From the NCBI GenBank assembly GCA_964223495.1, contig CAXQGL010000025.1:1-19496 (forward strand): a stretch of DNA of 19,496 nt, written 5' to 3'. The position numbers and the translations under genes were made by a program. The first letter of the stretch is position 1, and the number at the start of each line of letters is the position of its first letter. Of this stretch, positions 1 through 7,399 are shown piece after piece. The notes under the pieces were generated by a model, which did no database searches, was not told the origin of the DNA, and was given only the letters and a program-made list of their open reading frames with translations. Source of the stretch: UBA8752 sp964223495 (GTDB taxonomy: Bacteria; Bacteroidota; Bacteroidia; Flavobacteriales_D; Sanyastnellaceae).

Positions 1-1188
1 ATAACCCCCACCCGAGGCCACCACCTCTCCGGTCACATTGTCCGAAATGGTCCACGAGGTCTCCGTCGGGTAATTGTCCGTGGTCAGGTAGAAATCGTAT
101 TGGATGCCGGCGCCCAGGCAGCTGCCGTCATCGGTGGTGGCCGTGGGCACATAGTTGCAGGAGGCCGGATCCGTGCAGCCCTCCGTGGCCGGATAGCCTG
201 CCGTCCACCCAATGTCGTTGAGGAGGCCGAGCCCCAAAGCCCCGGGGTCGTGGATGGCTTCGCCAGAACCGATCTCAGGGGTCATGAGCGAAGCGGGATG
301 CCCAGCGGAATATGTGTCCTCATCAAAATGGGAATAGCTCGAACCGGGCTCATAGGTCGCGGGCGCATACATCTTGACCGTACCATCGCCGGCTGAAAGG
401 GCGTTGGCCCCGTTCCAGAACAGGTCGTCCGAGGTCAAAGCCGCTTCGAAGGCCGCGTCGTCAGACACCAGGATCTCGAGGGGCTCTCCGGTACCGAGTT
501 CCACGTAATGGTCAAAGACGAAGAGCGTCGTGCCGTTCAGGTAACCGCCCGTTCCATCGCCCACGTAGTTGGCCGATCCGGCAAAGCCGAGGCCGTGGCC
601 GATCTCGTGGAGCACCACCGAAACGAAATCGATCTGATCCACGGGGGTCGCACCATCCGTGCCGAAATACCAGGGCGAACCGCTATCGAAGCTGGCACTG
701 ATCTCTGCCGTCGCTTCATTGATGTCGTAACCCAACAAACTGTTGGCCAGCGCCACCGGATAGATCCCACCATCCAATGGAAGCGTGCTGCCATCGAGGA
801 TGTAGGCAGTCGTGGCCCCAGCGGACCCCACTGTCAGACCGGGCAGGTCCTCCCACACCGCATCGATGGCGATGGTCACGTTGGAGGTCAGCAGCCCCGA
901 CCAGATGTCCACCGCATACTGGAAGGCCGCCTCGGCCTCCGGCGTGAATCCGTTGTAGTTCACCGTGAAGGTGGCCACGCGGGCCGCGGGATTGGTCGCA
1001 TTGGCCGGCGGCGGAACGAAGGAGGAACCGCTCGACGGACCGAGCTTGATGACCGCAGGAGCGGGGTCCATATCGAGTTGCTGCTGGGATTGTCCGGGCA
1101 GGCTCCATGAACTGAGGAGCAATACCGCGGTGAACAGGAAGAGGTCAGGAATGCGGAAATCCATCCGCAGGGGGCGCGAGAAAAGCAT
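1..1188 (-). CDS. Secreted leishmanolysin/metzincin-like zinc metallopeptidase (C-terminus outside window)
   Basis: This frame is open from the ATG at 1188 to the window edge (396 codons, no stop), so the C-terminus is missing. A second ATG at 1164 would give a tidier signal peptide (MDFRIPDLFLFTAVLLLSS). The zinc site is HEIGHGLGF at residues 194-202, with Glu195 as the expected general base. The usual third ligand of HExxHxxGxxH is absent (Gly204). Instead SSYSHFDE places a His at residue 287, followed by the Met-turn SLMTPEI (Met302). That order, with an insertion before a SHW/SHF-type third His and then LM(T/A)P, is the leishmanolysin (M8) arrangement. A Cys-bounded module starting GCTDPASCNY (337-357), common in Flavobacteriales surface proteins, follows the catalytic domain. 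A T9SS tail may lie outside the window. Peptidase class is confident; substrate is unknown. Confidence 0.85.
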   Translation of the reverse strand, partial: MLFSRPLRMDFRIPDLFLFTAVLLLSSWSLPGQSQQQLDMDPAPAVIKLGPSSGSSFVPPPANATNPAARVATFTVNYNGFTPEAEAAFQYAVDIWSGLLTSNVTIAIDAVWEDLPGLTVGSAGATTAYILDGSTLPLDGGIYPVALANSLLGYDINEATAEISASFDSGSPWYFGTDGATPVDQIDFVSVVLHEIGHGLGFAGSANYVGDGTGGYLNGTTLFVFDHYVELGTGEPLEILVSDDAAFEAALTSDDLFWNGANALSAGDGTVKMYAPATYEPGSSYSHFDEDTYSAGHPASLMTPEIGSGEAIHDPGALGLGLLNDIGWTAGYPATEGCTDPASCNYVPTATTDDGSCLGAGIQYDFYLTTDNYPTETSWTISDNVTGEVVASGGGY

Positions 1189-1345
1189 CAGGCAAGGTTC
1201 TGGTGGAGCGCAGGTTGGCGCAGCCATTTAAAAAATAGGCCTGGCTCACCCCCGAGTCTGCTTGTAATCAGAAAAAAATGAGATAGTCCGAATCAACCTA
1301 CTCTTTTTGTCGCCCAACCACCTTATCAGGCCGGAACCGGTGGAA

Positions 1346-2536
1346 TCACCGGATGACGGAGAAGCGCGTCCGGGGATGGGTGCCGCATTGCGCCACATAG
1401 GAGCCTGCGGGCCATTGGGACACATCAAGCAGGCCACTGGGCAACACACCCCGGAAATACTCCCGGCCACCGAGGTCCCAAACGACGACTTCCACGCCTT
1501 CGCTGCCGCGCCAATCGGGCAGCTGGAAGGAGGTGCTCGCCGGATTGGGGTAGCCCCATTGCGCGTCGAATTCCGGCAGCTCCCCCACCGACGAGGGCAG
1601 CGCCTCCACGTGGAGTTCCTGTACGTCTTCGATTCCCGGGTCGACCATGTTCCAGAAGGCGCAGGGAATGGTGCCGCTCCAGCCGTCATCGGGGGCGATG
1701 AGCACCGTGAAACGCTCCCCGGGGAAGATCTCGAGCGTATCGACCGCGAAAGCCTCGGGCACGGGACGGCCATCGCTCATGTGGCACACCGCATTGAGCT
1801 CAGGCGGAAAGACGCACTGAACCCGACTGTACGCCATGGACCCGAGGCGCAGGGCCAGCGTATCGCCGTAGGGCACACCGATGACCTGTTCCGGAGCCTC
1901 GAGCTGGTCGCCGCGCAGACCGTTCACCATGAACACATCGGGGCGGATGTCGTGGAACGGAAAGCTGGCCACGGGACCGAGGTTCGTCTCCATTTCCAGG
2001 TCGCTGAACAGCAGGGGCACATCCCCGTCGTACTGCGGTCCTCCCTCCCACAATGTGCCGTCGGGACGCTTGACCAGAATCATGCCGTACATCCCCATGG
2101 TCAAGTGCAACGTGGTCGTGACATGACAATGGTACAGGAACGTGCCGGGATGGGTCGCCACGAAGGAATACACCGTGGATTGACCGGTCGGAACGAAAAA
2201 GGACGTGGACGGCACCCCGTCGTTGGCTTGGTCGACGTCGAGGCCGTGCAGGTGGATGGTGTGGCTTTCGGGGCTCGGGTTGGTGAAGTTCAAATCGACC
2301 TGCTGCCCCTCGTTGTAGGTCAACAGCGGCCCAGGCAGGGTGATGAACCCGTCGGTCACCCACCCATATCCCCAGATGGGCACCGCCGTACCGTCATCGA
2401 GGAAGTGGATGCCGTCCATCTCGGAAAACAGCTGGGGCGGCATGGACTGCGCCTGCATCTTCGGCATTCCGGCCACAACGCCCAGGAGCAGAATCGCGGC
2501 CATCAGCCGCAGCGAATGGAAACACATCGGAATCAT
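1346..2536 (-). CDS. Multicopper oxidase-like protein, type 1 Cu-bearing half, with T9SS sorting domain
   Basis: This is a 396-residue exported protein with a signal peptide (residues 1-30). The first cupredoxin domain (about 35-160) has SHTIHLHGL (His92, His95, His97) and then YHCHVTTTLHLTMGMYG (His136, Cys137, His138, His144, Met149). His95/97 and His136/138 are two of the four HxH pairs needed for a trinuclear copper cluster. His92, Cys137, His144 and Met149 could form a type 1 copper site. Residues about 190-312 look like the copper-free middle domain of a laccase (PGERFTVLI at 272-280). Residues about 325-396 are a T9SS type A domain (YPNPAS, then beta-strand motifs ending RFSVIR). The start codon overlaps the stop of the upstream gene by ATGA, so the two are probably translationally coupled. 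No third-domain HxxHxH motif is present in this chain; it lies in the neighbour. Substrate (Cu(I), phenols, Mn, nitrite) cannot be told. Confidence 0.9.
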   Translation of the reverse strand: MIPMCFHSLRLMAAILLLGVVAGMPKMQAQSMPPQLFSEMDGIHFLDDGTAVPIWGYGWVTDGFITLPGPLLTYNEGQQVDLNFTNPSPESHTIHLHGLDVDQANDGVPSTSFFVPTGQSTVYSFVATHPGTFLYHCHVTTTLHLTMGMYGMILVKRPDGTLWEGGPQYDGDVPLLFSDLEMETNLGPVASFPFHDIRPDVFMVNGLRGDQLEAPEQVIGVPYGDTLALRLGSMAYSRVQCVFPPELNAVCHMSDGRPVPEAFAVDTLEIFPGERFTVLIAPDDGWSGTIPCAFWNMVDPGIEDVQELHVEALPSSVGELPEFDAQWGYPNPASTSFQLPDWRGSEGVEVVVWDLGGREYFRGVLPSGLLDVSQWPAGSYVAQCGTHPRTRFSVIR

Positions 2537-3402
2537 GGCGCGATGTCGAGGTGGGTGATCATGCCACCCGGGTAGAGCCCTGCATTGGTGACGGCAATCA
2601 GATTGTGGTTGTGTACGGGATAGGTGCCGGCCTGGAAGGCGTCGAGCCTGACGATGGTGACCTCACCCTTCAGGAAGGGCATGGTATCCTTGGTCCAGCC
2701 GATGCGCTCGGGGTGATGGGTCGAGGACAGGATTTCAAAATGGAAACCATGGAAATGCAGCACGTGGTCCATACTGCCCTGGTTCACGATGGTGATGTAG
2801 CACGACGTGCCCACCCCGATCTGCACGTGGCCGTTCGGGTCCCCCATGGTGGTCGGGTGGACCCGGTCGTTCACGGTGAACTGGCGCGGGACATAGGGGA
2901 CTTCGGGGTCCACCGTCCCCCCGGCCGCGACCACCGCCATGCGATCCGGCTCCCAGTCACCCAAGTTCCAATGGTAATGCGGCAGGTCGTCATATCCCAC
3001 ACACAATACCCCGGCCGCACCGAGCACATGGCCCCGCTCCGTAGCGAGGTGATAACGGAAACTGCCCGCCTCCAAGCCCGGCACGACGAGCGATGAAGCG
3101 ACACCAGCAGGGAGGTTGACCGGCTCGAATCCCGGGGCTTCCAGCATGAACACATGGTCCACCGAGTCCCCATTGACCAGGACCAGCTCATGGGGCTCGG
3201 AAGCGGCGGTGCTGAATGAGACATTCAGGCTGTCCCAATCCGGAGTGACCGTCCAGCGGAGTGCCGGCATCGTGTCACCACCGAGGTGCACCTCACCGGC
3301 GTGCAGCCAGAGGGTATCCGGCAGAGGTTGGCCTTGGGCAGCAAGACCTTGGCCACAAGCCAAGAGGCAAAAAGCGCCACTCAAGCGCAATAGGCATAAC
3401 AT
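2533..3402 (-). CDS. Multicopper oxidase-like protein, second half, type 1 Cys replaced by Asn
   Basis: This is a 289-residue exported protein. The N-terminal signal (MLCLLRLSGAFCLLACGQG) also contains LLAC, so it could be a lipoprotein; Sec cleavage after LAAQG is the alternative. Residues about 45-136 look like a cupredoxin that has lost its copper ligands: GSFRYHLATERGHVLGAAGV retains the GH but has Leu/His in place of Cys and Ala in place of Met. Residues about 175-289 form a typical last domain of a multicopper oxidase: HVLHFHGFHF (His213, His216, His218, His221) and VHNHNLIAV (His264, Asn265, His266), ending GGMITHLDI. The type 1 Cys of the usual HCH is Asn265, encoded by AAC, two base changes from TGC. 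The protein therefore offers two HxH pairs but no type 1 copper. It is first in the operon, overlaps the next gene by four bases, and has no T9SS tail. Confidence 0.88.
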   Translation of the reverse strand: MLCLLRLSGAFCLLACGQGLAAQGQPLPDTLWLHAGEVHLGGDTMPALRWTVTPDWDSLNVSFSTAASEPHELVLVNGDSVDHVFMLEAPGFEPVNLPAGVASSLVVPGLEAGSFRYHLATERGHVLGAAGVLCVGYDDLPHYHWNLGDWEPDRMAVVAAGGTVDPEVPYVPRQFTVNDRVHPTTMGDPNGHVQIGVGTSCYITIVNQGSMDHVLHFHGFHFEILSSTHHPERIGWTKDTMPFLKGEVTIVRLDAFQAGTYPVHNHNLIAVTNAGLYPGGMITHLDIAP

Positions 3403-3517
3403 GAGTGGAAATTAGAGCCAAACACACTTCCATGTTGGCCAAGGAGCACGAACACCCATATGCATGGTCTTGGACTCTGTGCGGCCCGCTGTCGATATTG
3501 CCGTTTATTCGATTCAC
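3403..3517. promoter_or_regulatory. Divergent intergenic region between MCO operon and TlpA-like gene
   Basis: The 115 bases separate two divergent start codons and must hold the promoters for both directions. I could not find a convincing Bacteroidota pair (TTG about 20 bases before TAnnTTTG). On the minus strand a TGTGTTTG sits just before the MCO start, but the TTG is only 13 bases away from it, so no promoter is called. Confidence 0.3.
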
Positions 3518-4780
3518 ATGCCCCGCACCCTCCTTCCCGCGCTGTTCGCCGCCATCCTCCTGGTCTCCTGCAGTCAGCCCGAGCCCGTTTTCACCGACGC
3601 CGATTCCGTCCGGAACGCCCAAGCCAATGTGAACATGGCCCGCTTCACGGCCACCATGGACGTCTTCACGGAAGCGACGGGCGACCGCTGGAACCGGACC
3701 GTCGAAGTCGATTGGCTGGGGGAACAGGCCGTGGGTGATTCCACCCTGCTCGCATGGAACCTTTCGGACACTTACCGCGATGAGGAAGACACCACGCGCA
3801 CCTGGTACCGGCTGTGGGATGGCGTCCAGACCCGCATCGCCAAAGACAGCATCCTGACGGCCGACACGGTCTCCGGCCGCAGTTCAAGCGGCAACTGGAT
3901 CCCCAACTATTACGCATCACAGTGCCTCCCCGCCATGCTGACCGACACGGCTTGGTGGTCGGACCAGAGCGGAGACAGCATGCTCGTCATGACCACCGAA
4001 CACCTGCCACCGGATGGAGACTCGCCGGAACGTTTCATCGTGACGCTGGAAGAGGTGCAGGATACCACGGCGGAAGACCACCATCCGGATACGTATTCCC
4101 GGGAAACGTGGACGTTCAGGGCACCGGACGGCTTGCCGGTGCAGTACCGCGACGACTGGTTCCGAGGCGATATGGCCTACGGCCGCGAGACGACCATCGC
4201 CTGGAACTGGGAAGCCGTGAACGACTCCGCTGTCGCGACCGCCCTGGCCGGCTGGTCACGCCCGGATTGGACGCGCGATCCGGCGCCGAAGCCCGAAGTC
4301 GCCGGCGGAGGGGACGGAGACTGGTACGAGGAGACCATGGCCGCCCTGCCCCAAGTGGGCAGCGGTGCCCCTGCCCTTTCCGGTGCACTGCTCGACGGTA
4401 CGGAAGCCGCCTTGGCCGACTATGAGGGCCAGGTGGTCTACCTCGACTTCTGGTACATCGGATGCGGCCCGTGCATGCGGGCCATGCCCCACCTCGCCGA
4501 CATGCAGGAGGAATTCGGACCGGAGGGCTTCACGGTCCTCGGTGTCAACCACCACCAGGACGCCGCCACCGTCCAGCGCTACCTCGACTACCGCAAGCTG
4601 GACATCCCGCAATTGATGATCGACTCCCTCCCTGAGGGCTACCCGGTGCGCGCCTACCCGACATGGTTCGTCATCGGCCGCGACGGTCAGGTCGCCCACC
4701 GCGACATGGGATATGGAGAAGGCACCGACGCGGTCCTCGATTCCGTGGTCCGGGCCAACCTCGCATTCTCAGCACCCTGA
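3518..4780 (+). CDS. TlpA-like thioredoxin-domain lipoprotein
   Basis: The start at 3518 is chosen because it gives a compact lipoprotein signal: MPRTLLPALFAAILLVSC with lipobox LVSC and acylated Cys18; an upstream TTG-started extension has no signal character. The mature protein is 420 residues counted from the start. Residues about 20-270 are a large domain rich in Trp and Asp/Thr that I do not recognise; it may be a beta-rich LolA-like fold, which is a guess. Residues about 275-420 are a thioredoxin-fold domain of the TlpA/ResA type with CGPC at 316-319 and the cis-Pro loop AYPTWF (Pro381). Such proteins reduce or exchange disulfides, or hold apo-metalloproteins reduced, outside the cytoplasm. 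A 22-base gap to the cupin gene suggests one transcript, and the gene diverges from the copper oxidase pair. Confidence 0.9.
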   Translation: MPRTLLPALFAAILLVSCSQPEPVFTDADSVRNAQANVNMARFTATMDVFTEATGDRWNRTVEVDWLGEQAVGDSTLLAWNLSDTYRDEEDTTRTWYRLWDGVQTRIAKDSILTADTVSGRSSSGNWIPNYYASQCLPAMLTDTAWWSDQSGDSMLVMTTEHLPPDGDSPERFIVTLEEVQDTTAEDHHPDTYSRETWTFRAPDGLPVQYRDDWFRGDMAYGRETTIAWNWEAVNDSAVATALAGWSRPDWTRDPAPKPEVAGGGDGDWYEETMAALPQVGSGAPALSGALLDGTEAALADYEGQVVYLDFWYIGCGPCMRAMPHLADMQEEFGPEGFTVLGVNHHQDAATVQRYLDYRKLDIPQLMIDSLPEGYPVRAYPTWFVIGRDGQVAHRDMGYGEGTDAVLDSVVRANLAFSAP

Positions 4781-4802
4781 CCGGGTGGATTACCTTTTCC
4801 GG

Positions 4803-5162
4803 ATGCACGCCATATCGCTCCAGGAGAAATTCGGGCTGTTCGAGGAACAGTGGACCCCCAAGATCATCGCCCAACTCAACGGTCAGGATGTCAAACTCGC
4901 CAAGATCCAAGGGGAGTTCCTATGGCATGCCCACGACGAACAGGACGAGTTGTTCCACGTCATCAAGGGTCGGATGACCATGGAATTCCGCGACCGGAAG
5001 GTCGAGGTGGGTCCGGGGGAAATCATCGTCGTCCCCAAAGGCGTGGAGCACAGGCCGGTCACCGAAGAAGAAGTCTGGATCCTGCTGTTCGAACCTCAGG
5101 ACATCCACCACACTGGCGGCGTGGCATCAGACCGTACTGTGGAGCAATCCGAACACATCTGA
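4803..5162 (+). CDS. Small single-domain cupin
   Basis: This is a 119-residue cytoplasmic protein. The ATG at 4803 is preferred because the conserved sequence begins at MHAISLQEKFGLFEEQW and the upstream extension overlaps the preceding gene. Cupin motif 1 is WHAHDEQDELFHVIKG, with predicted metal ligands His42, His44 and Glu49; motif 2 is GEIIVVPKGVEH with His83. All four ligands of a metal-binding cupin are present. Members of this compact family (about 110-125 residues) are mostly of unknown function; some are isomerases, dioxygenases or small-molecule sensors. It lies 22 bases behind the TlpA-like gene and converges on the propeller gene with a 37-base gap in which I see no clear hairpin terminator. 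Confidence 0.88.
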   Translation: MHAISLQEKFGLFEEQWTPKIIAQLNGQDVKLAKIQGEFLWHAHDEQDELFHVIKGRMTMEFRDRKVEVGPGEIIVVPKGVEHRPVTEEEVWILLFEPQDIHHTGGVASDRTVEQSEHI

Positions 5163-5199
5163 ACGCCGCCCCGACAAGCGAAAACGCCGAAGGGACACG

Positions 5200-6384
5200 T
5201 CAGTCGCGTTGGATCAGCACCGTGTGGACCTCCTTGGTCCCTTCCAATCGGATGCGGATGAGACCCGAGGGCCACGCCGAGACATCGACGGGATGGCCAT
5301 CGAGCATCCCTGAAGCCACTTGGTCACCCCCAACATCGAAGGCCATGTAGGTCGCGCCAGAGTGTCCGTCCAAGTGCAGCAACCGGGAGCACGGATTCGG
5401 CCAAGGAAGGCTAGGCTGGACAACAGGATCCGATGGGGAGGACGAGGGTGTGCCAAGCTGGTCAATGGGCATGCGCCAGGCCCCCGCCTCGTTGGTGGCC
5501 ACCACCAGGTGGGTCCCACTGAAATCCAGGTCGAAGATGGTCGGGTCTTCCAATCCTGCATTGATGGCCGTCCATGTGTCCCCATTGTCGGAAGAGACAA
5601 AGACGCCGCTGCCGAAAGCACCGGCGGCAATCCAATCGCCATTCGAGGCAAAGCCTCGGTAGGAGCCCACGGGAATGCCATTGTCAAGCAATTCCCACGA
5701 ATCACCTCCATCGGTGGACCGGAACACCCCGGTGCCAATCTGACCACCGGCAAACAGCGTCCCATTGTGCGCCTCGATCGCCCTGAAATTGTCCGACGTC
5801 GAGCCATTGTTGATGGCCTCCCACACTCCTCCACCATCTGCCGACCGGAACAGCCCATCTCCTTGTGTTCCCACGTAGGCCACCCCATCATGCAGGGCGA
5901 CACAACGGACGTCATATCCATCGAGTCCTGCAGCAGACCATTCCGCACCCTGATCCGTGGACGTGAAGACGCCTGTGGGCGTCACGACCCAGAGCTTGCC
6001 GTCGGCATGGGCCATCCCATGACAGAGCAGTTGGGGCAATCCCGTCGAAACCTCCACCCACGATGCACCATCGTCAGCACTGCGGAACACCCCGCTGCTC
6101 GTGCACTTGTAAATGAAGTCATCATCCCGTGTCAGGCCGCGGGTGGGCCCGATGCTGGTGTTGCCCACATTCGCAGACACGTAAGTCTCCCCACCATCCA
6201 AGGACCGATACGTCCCCGTGGCTCCTCCCGTGATGACGAGGTCGCCATCCGCGATGATGGCCTGCAGGTTCAGGTCTTCCGTGCCCTGCCCGAACTCCCA
6301 GGTCTGGGCACTGCACACCTGCATCATGACCATCCCGATCAGGGCCGCGGCGGCCTTGATGCCCATGCGCTTCGCTTCATGCAT
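5200..6384 (-). CDS. Secreted six-Asp-box beta-propeller protein with T9SS sorting domain
   Basis: The start at 6384 gives a plausible signal peptide (MHEAKRMGIKAAAALIGMVM, cleavage after CSAQ); an in-frame ATG at 6366 is equally possible and an ORF extends to 6441 without signal character. Six Asp-box/BNR motifs are spaced about 40 residues apart: RSLDGGETY (60-68), RSADDGASW (101-109), TSTDQGAEW (141-149), RSADGGGVW (180-188), RSTDGGDSW (222-230) and VSSDNGDTW (263-271). This fits a sortilin/VPS10- or sialidase-like propeller, but no sialidase Arg triad is apparent, so enzymatic activity should not be assumed. The last ~70 residues (WPNPCS to VLIQRD) form a T9SS type A domain, so the protein is probably exported across the outer membrane and either surface-attached or released. 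Role: probably binding or adhesion; unproven. Confidence 0.85.
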   Translation of the reverse strand: MHEAKRMGIKAAAALIGMVMMQVCSAQTWEFGQGTEDLNLQAIIADGDLVITGGATGTYRSLDGGETYVSANVGNTSIGPTRGLTRDDDFIYKCTSSGVFRSADDGASWVEVSTGLPQLLCHGMAHADGKLWVVTPTGVFTSTDQGAEWSAAGLDGYDVRCVALHDGVAYVGTQGDGLFRSADGGGVWEAINNGSTSDNFRAIEAHNGTLFAGGQIGTGVFRSTDGGDSWELLDNGIPVGSYRGFASNGDWIAAGAFGSGVFVSSDNGDTWTAINAGLEDPTIFDLDFSGTHLVVATNEAGAWRMPIDQLGTPSSSPSDPVVQPSLPWPNPCSRLLHLDGHSGATYMAFDVGGDQVASGMLDGHPVDVSAWPSGLIRIRLEGTKEVHTVLIQRD

Positions 6385-6490
6385 GAGGTGAAGATAGGGT
6401 GATGCCCATGCGGGCGCGCTGAACATCGGCTTCCCATTCAAACTGCCCCCTGCCTACGAAAAAGCTGCAATCGCCGCTACATTGTATGCC
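6385..6490. promoter_or_regulatory. Divergent intergenic region; weak promoter-like pair on minus strand
   Basis: 106 bases lie between the propeller start and the cyanophycinase-like start. On the minus strand a TTG (6470-6468) is followed 21 bases later by GCAGTTTG (6446-6439). This is a 6-of-8 match to the Bacteroidota -7 element TAnnTTTG at a sensible spacing, so it could drive the propeller gene. Nothing comparable is seen for the plus strand. Confidence 0.2.
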
Positions 6491-7399
6491 ATGATTCCAG
6501 CGCGCAATCCAGCGATGGTGATGGGCCTGCTCTCCTTGTGCTTGACAGCCTGTGACCCTTCATCCGAGGGCGCATTGCGGGAGGCGGAGCCCCCCCACAC
6601 CGGCCATGCATTGACCACAACCGACATCACCATGCCCGGTGGCACGGGGACCCTCTTCATCATCGGTGGTGGCCGACGCCCACCTTCCCTCATGCAAGGT
6701 GTCGTCGACAGAATGGAACACCCCGACGACCTCGTGGTCGTGTTGCCCATGGCCAGTTCACAGCCCGACACCTCCAACTATTATGGCATCCGGCCTTTCC
6801 TCGAATTGGGCTGCACCAATGTCCATGGCATGAACCTGCAGCCCGGCACATTCGGCGAAGCCCAATTGGACAGCGTAAGGAATGCGCGGGCGATGTACCT
6901 CTGTGGCGGCGACCAGGCCCGATTCATGAAAGCCGCGGATGGCGCACTGGGAGAGGCCATACGCGAGGCATACCGCCGCGGCTGCATCATTTCCGGCAGC
7001 AGCGCCGGTGCTGCGGTCATGAGCGAGGTCATGATCACGGGCGACCAGCAAATGGAGCCGGATTACGAGCGGACCTACGCCCGGCTGTATGCGGACAATG
7101 GTGTTTATGCATCCGGCCTCGGCCTCATCCAGAACGCCATCATTGATCAGCACTTCGTGGAGCGCAGCCGATACAACAGGGCCTTCAGCGCCCTGCACGA
7201 CCATCCCGGACTCCCCGTCTTCGGCATCGGAGAATCCACCGCCCTGGTCGTATCACCGGACTCCATCAGCGTCGAGGGCCTGGGCCAGGTCGTCCTCTTC
7301 CATCCCAACCCCGGCACGGCTGACAGCACCGGACAATTGGGGTTCCGGAGCCTCCACCTCGACATATTCGGAACGGGCAACATCCAATCTCCGCAATGA
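6491..7399 (+). CDS. Cyanophycinase-like peptidase S51 lipoprotein
   Basis: The 302-residue protein starts at the ATG at 6491; an in-frame TTG at 6482 adds three residues. MIPARNPAMVMGLLSLCLTAC has lipobox LTAC with Cys21, so it is an envelope lipoprotein. The S51 fold is indicated by FIIGGG (56-61), YLCGGDQARF (136-145), the nucleophile elbow ISGSSAGAAVMSE with Ser171 as predicted catalytic serine, IIDQHFVERSRYNR (217-230, His221) and GIGESTAL (245-252). This order matches cyanophycinase, which cleaves the beta-Asp-Arg polymer cyanophycin to beta-Asp-Arg dipeptides. Extracellular members degrade cyanophycin released by cyanobacteria; other S51 members cut alpha-aspartyl peptides, so substrate remains inferred. 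Its stop overlaps the next gene's start by ATGA, implying coupled expression with the serine hydrolase. Confidence 0.88.
   Translation: MIPARNPAMVMGLLSLCLTACDPSSEGALREAEPPHTGHALTTTDITMPGGTGTLFIIGGGRRPPSLMQGVVDRMEHPDDLVVVLPMASSQPDTSNYYGIRPFLELGCTNVHGMNLQPGTFGEAQLDSVRNARAMYLCGGDQARFMKAADGALGEAIREAYRRGCIISGSSAGAAVMSEVMITGDQQMEPDYERTYARLYADNGVYASGLGLIQNAIIDQHFVERSRYNRAFSALHDHPGLPVFGIGESTALVVSPDSISVEGLGQVVLFHPNPGTADSTGQLGFRSLHLDIFGTGNIQSPQ

Noticed and set aside
1189..1345. Terminator or small gene between the metallopeptidase and the oxidase operon
   Set aside because: The gap holds A/T runs but no stable hairpin followed by a T-run and no ORF with coding character.
1307..2575. Long plus-strand ORF opposite the oxidase gene
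   Set aside because: It is an antisense shadow of the oxidase frame in GC-rich DNA, His/Arg-rich and without domain character. The same applies to the long antisense frames at 5320-6402, 10354-11196 and 17848-19143.
2590..2620. HNH motif in the first oxidase gene, as in HNH nucleases
   Set aside because: The context (HxxHxHG motif upstream, GGM downstream, cupredoxin spacing) is that of a copper oxidase last domain, not a nuclease fold.
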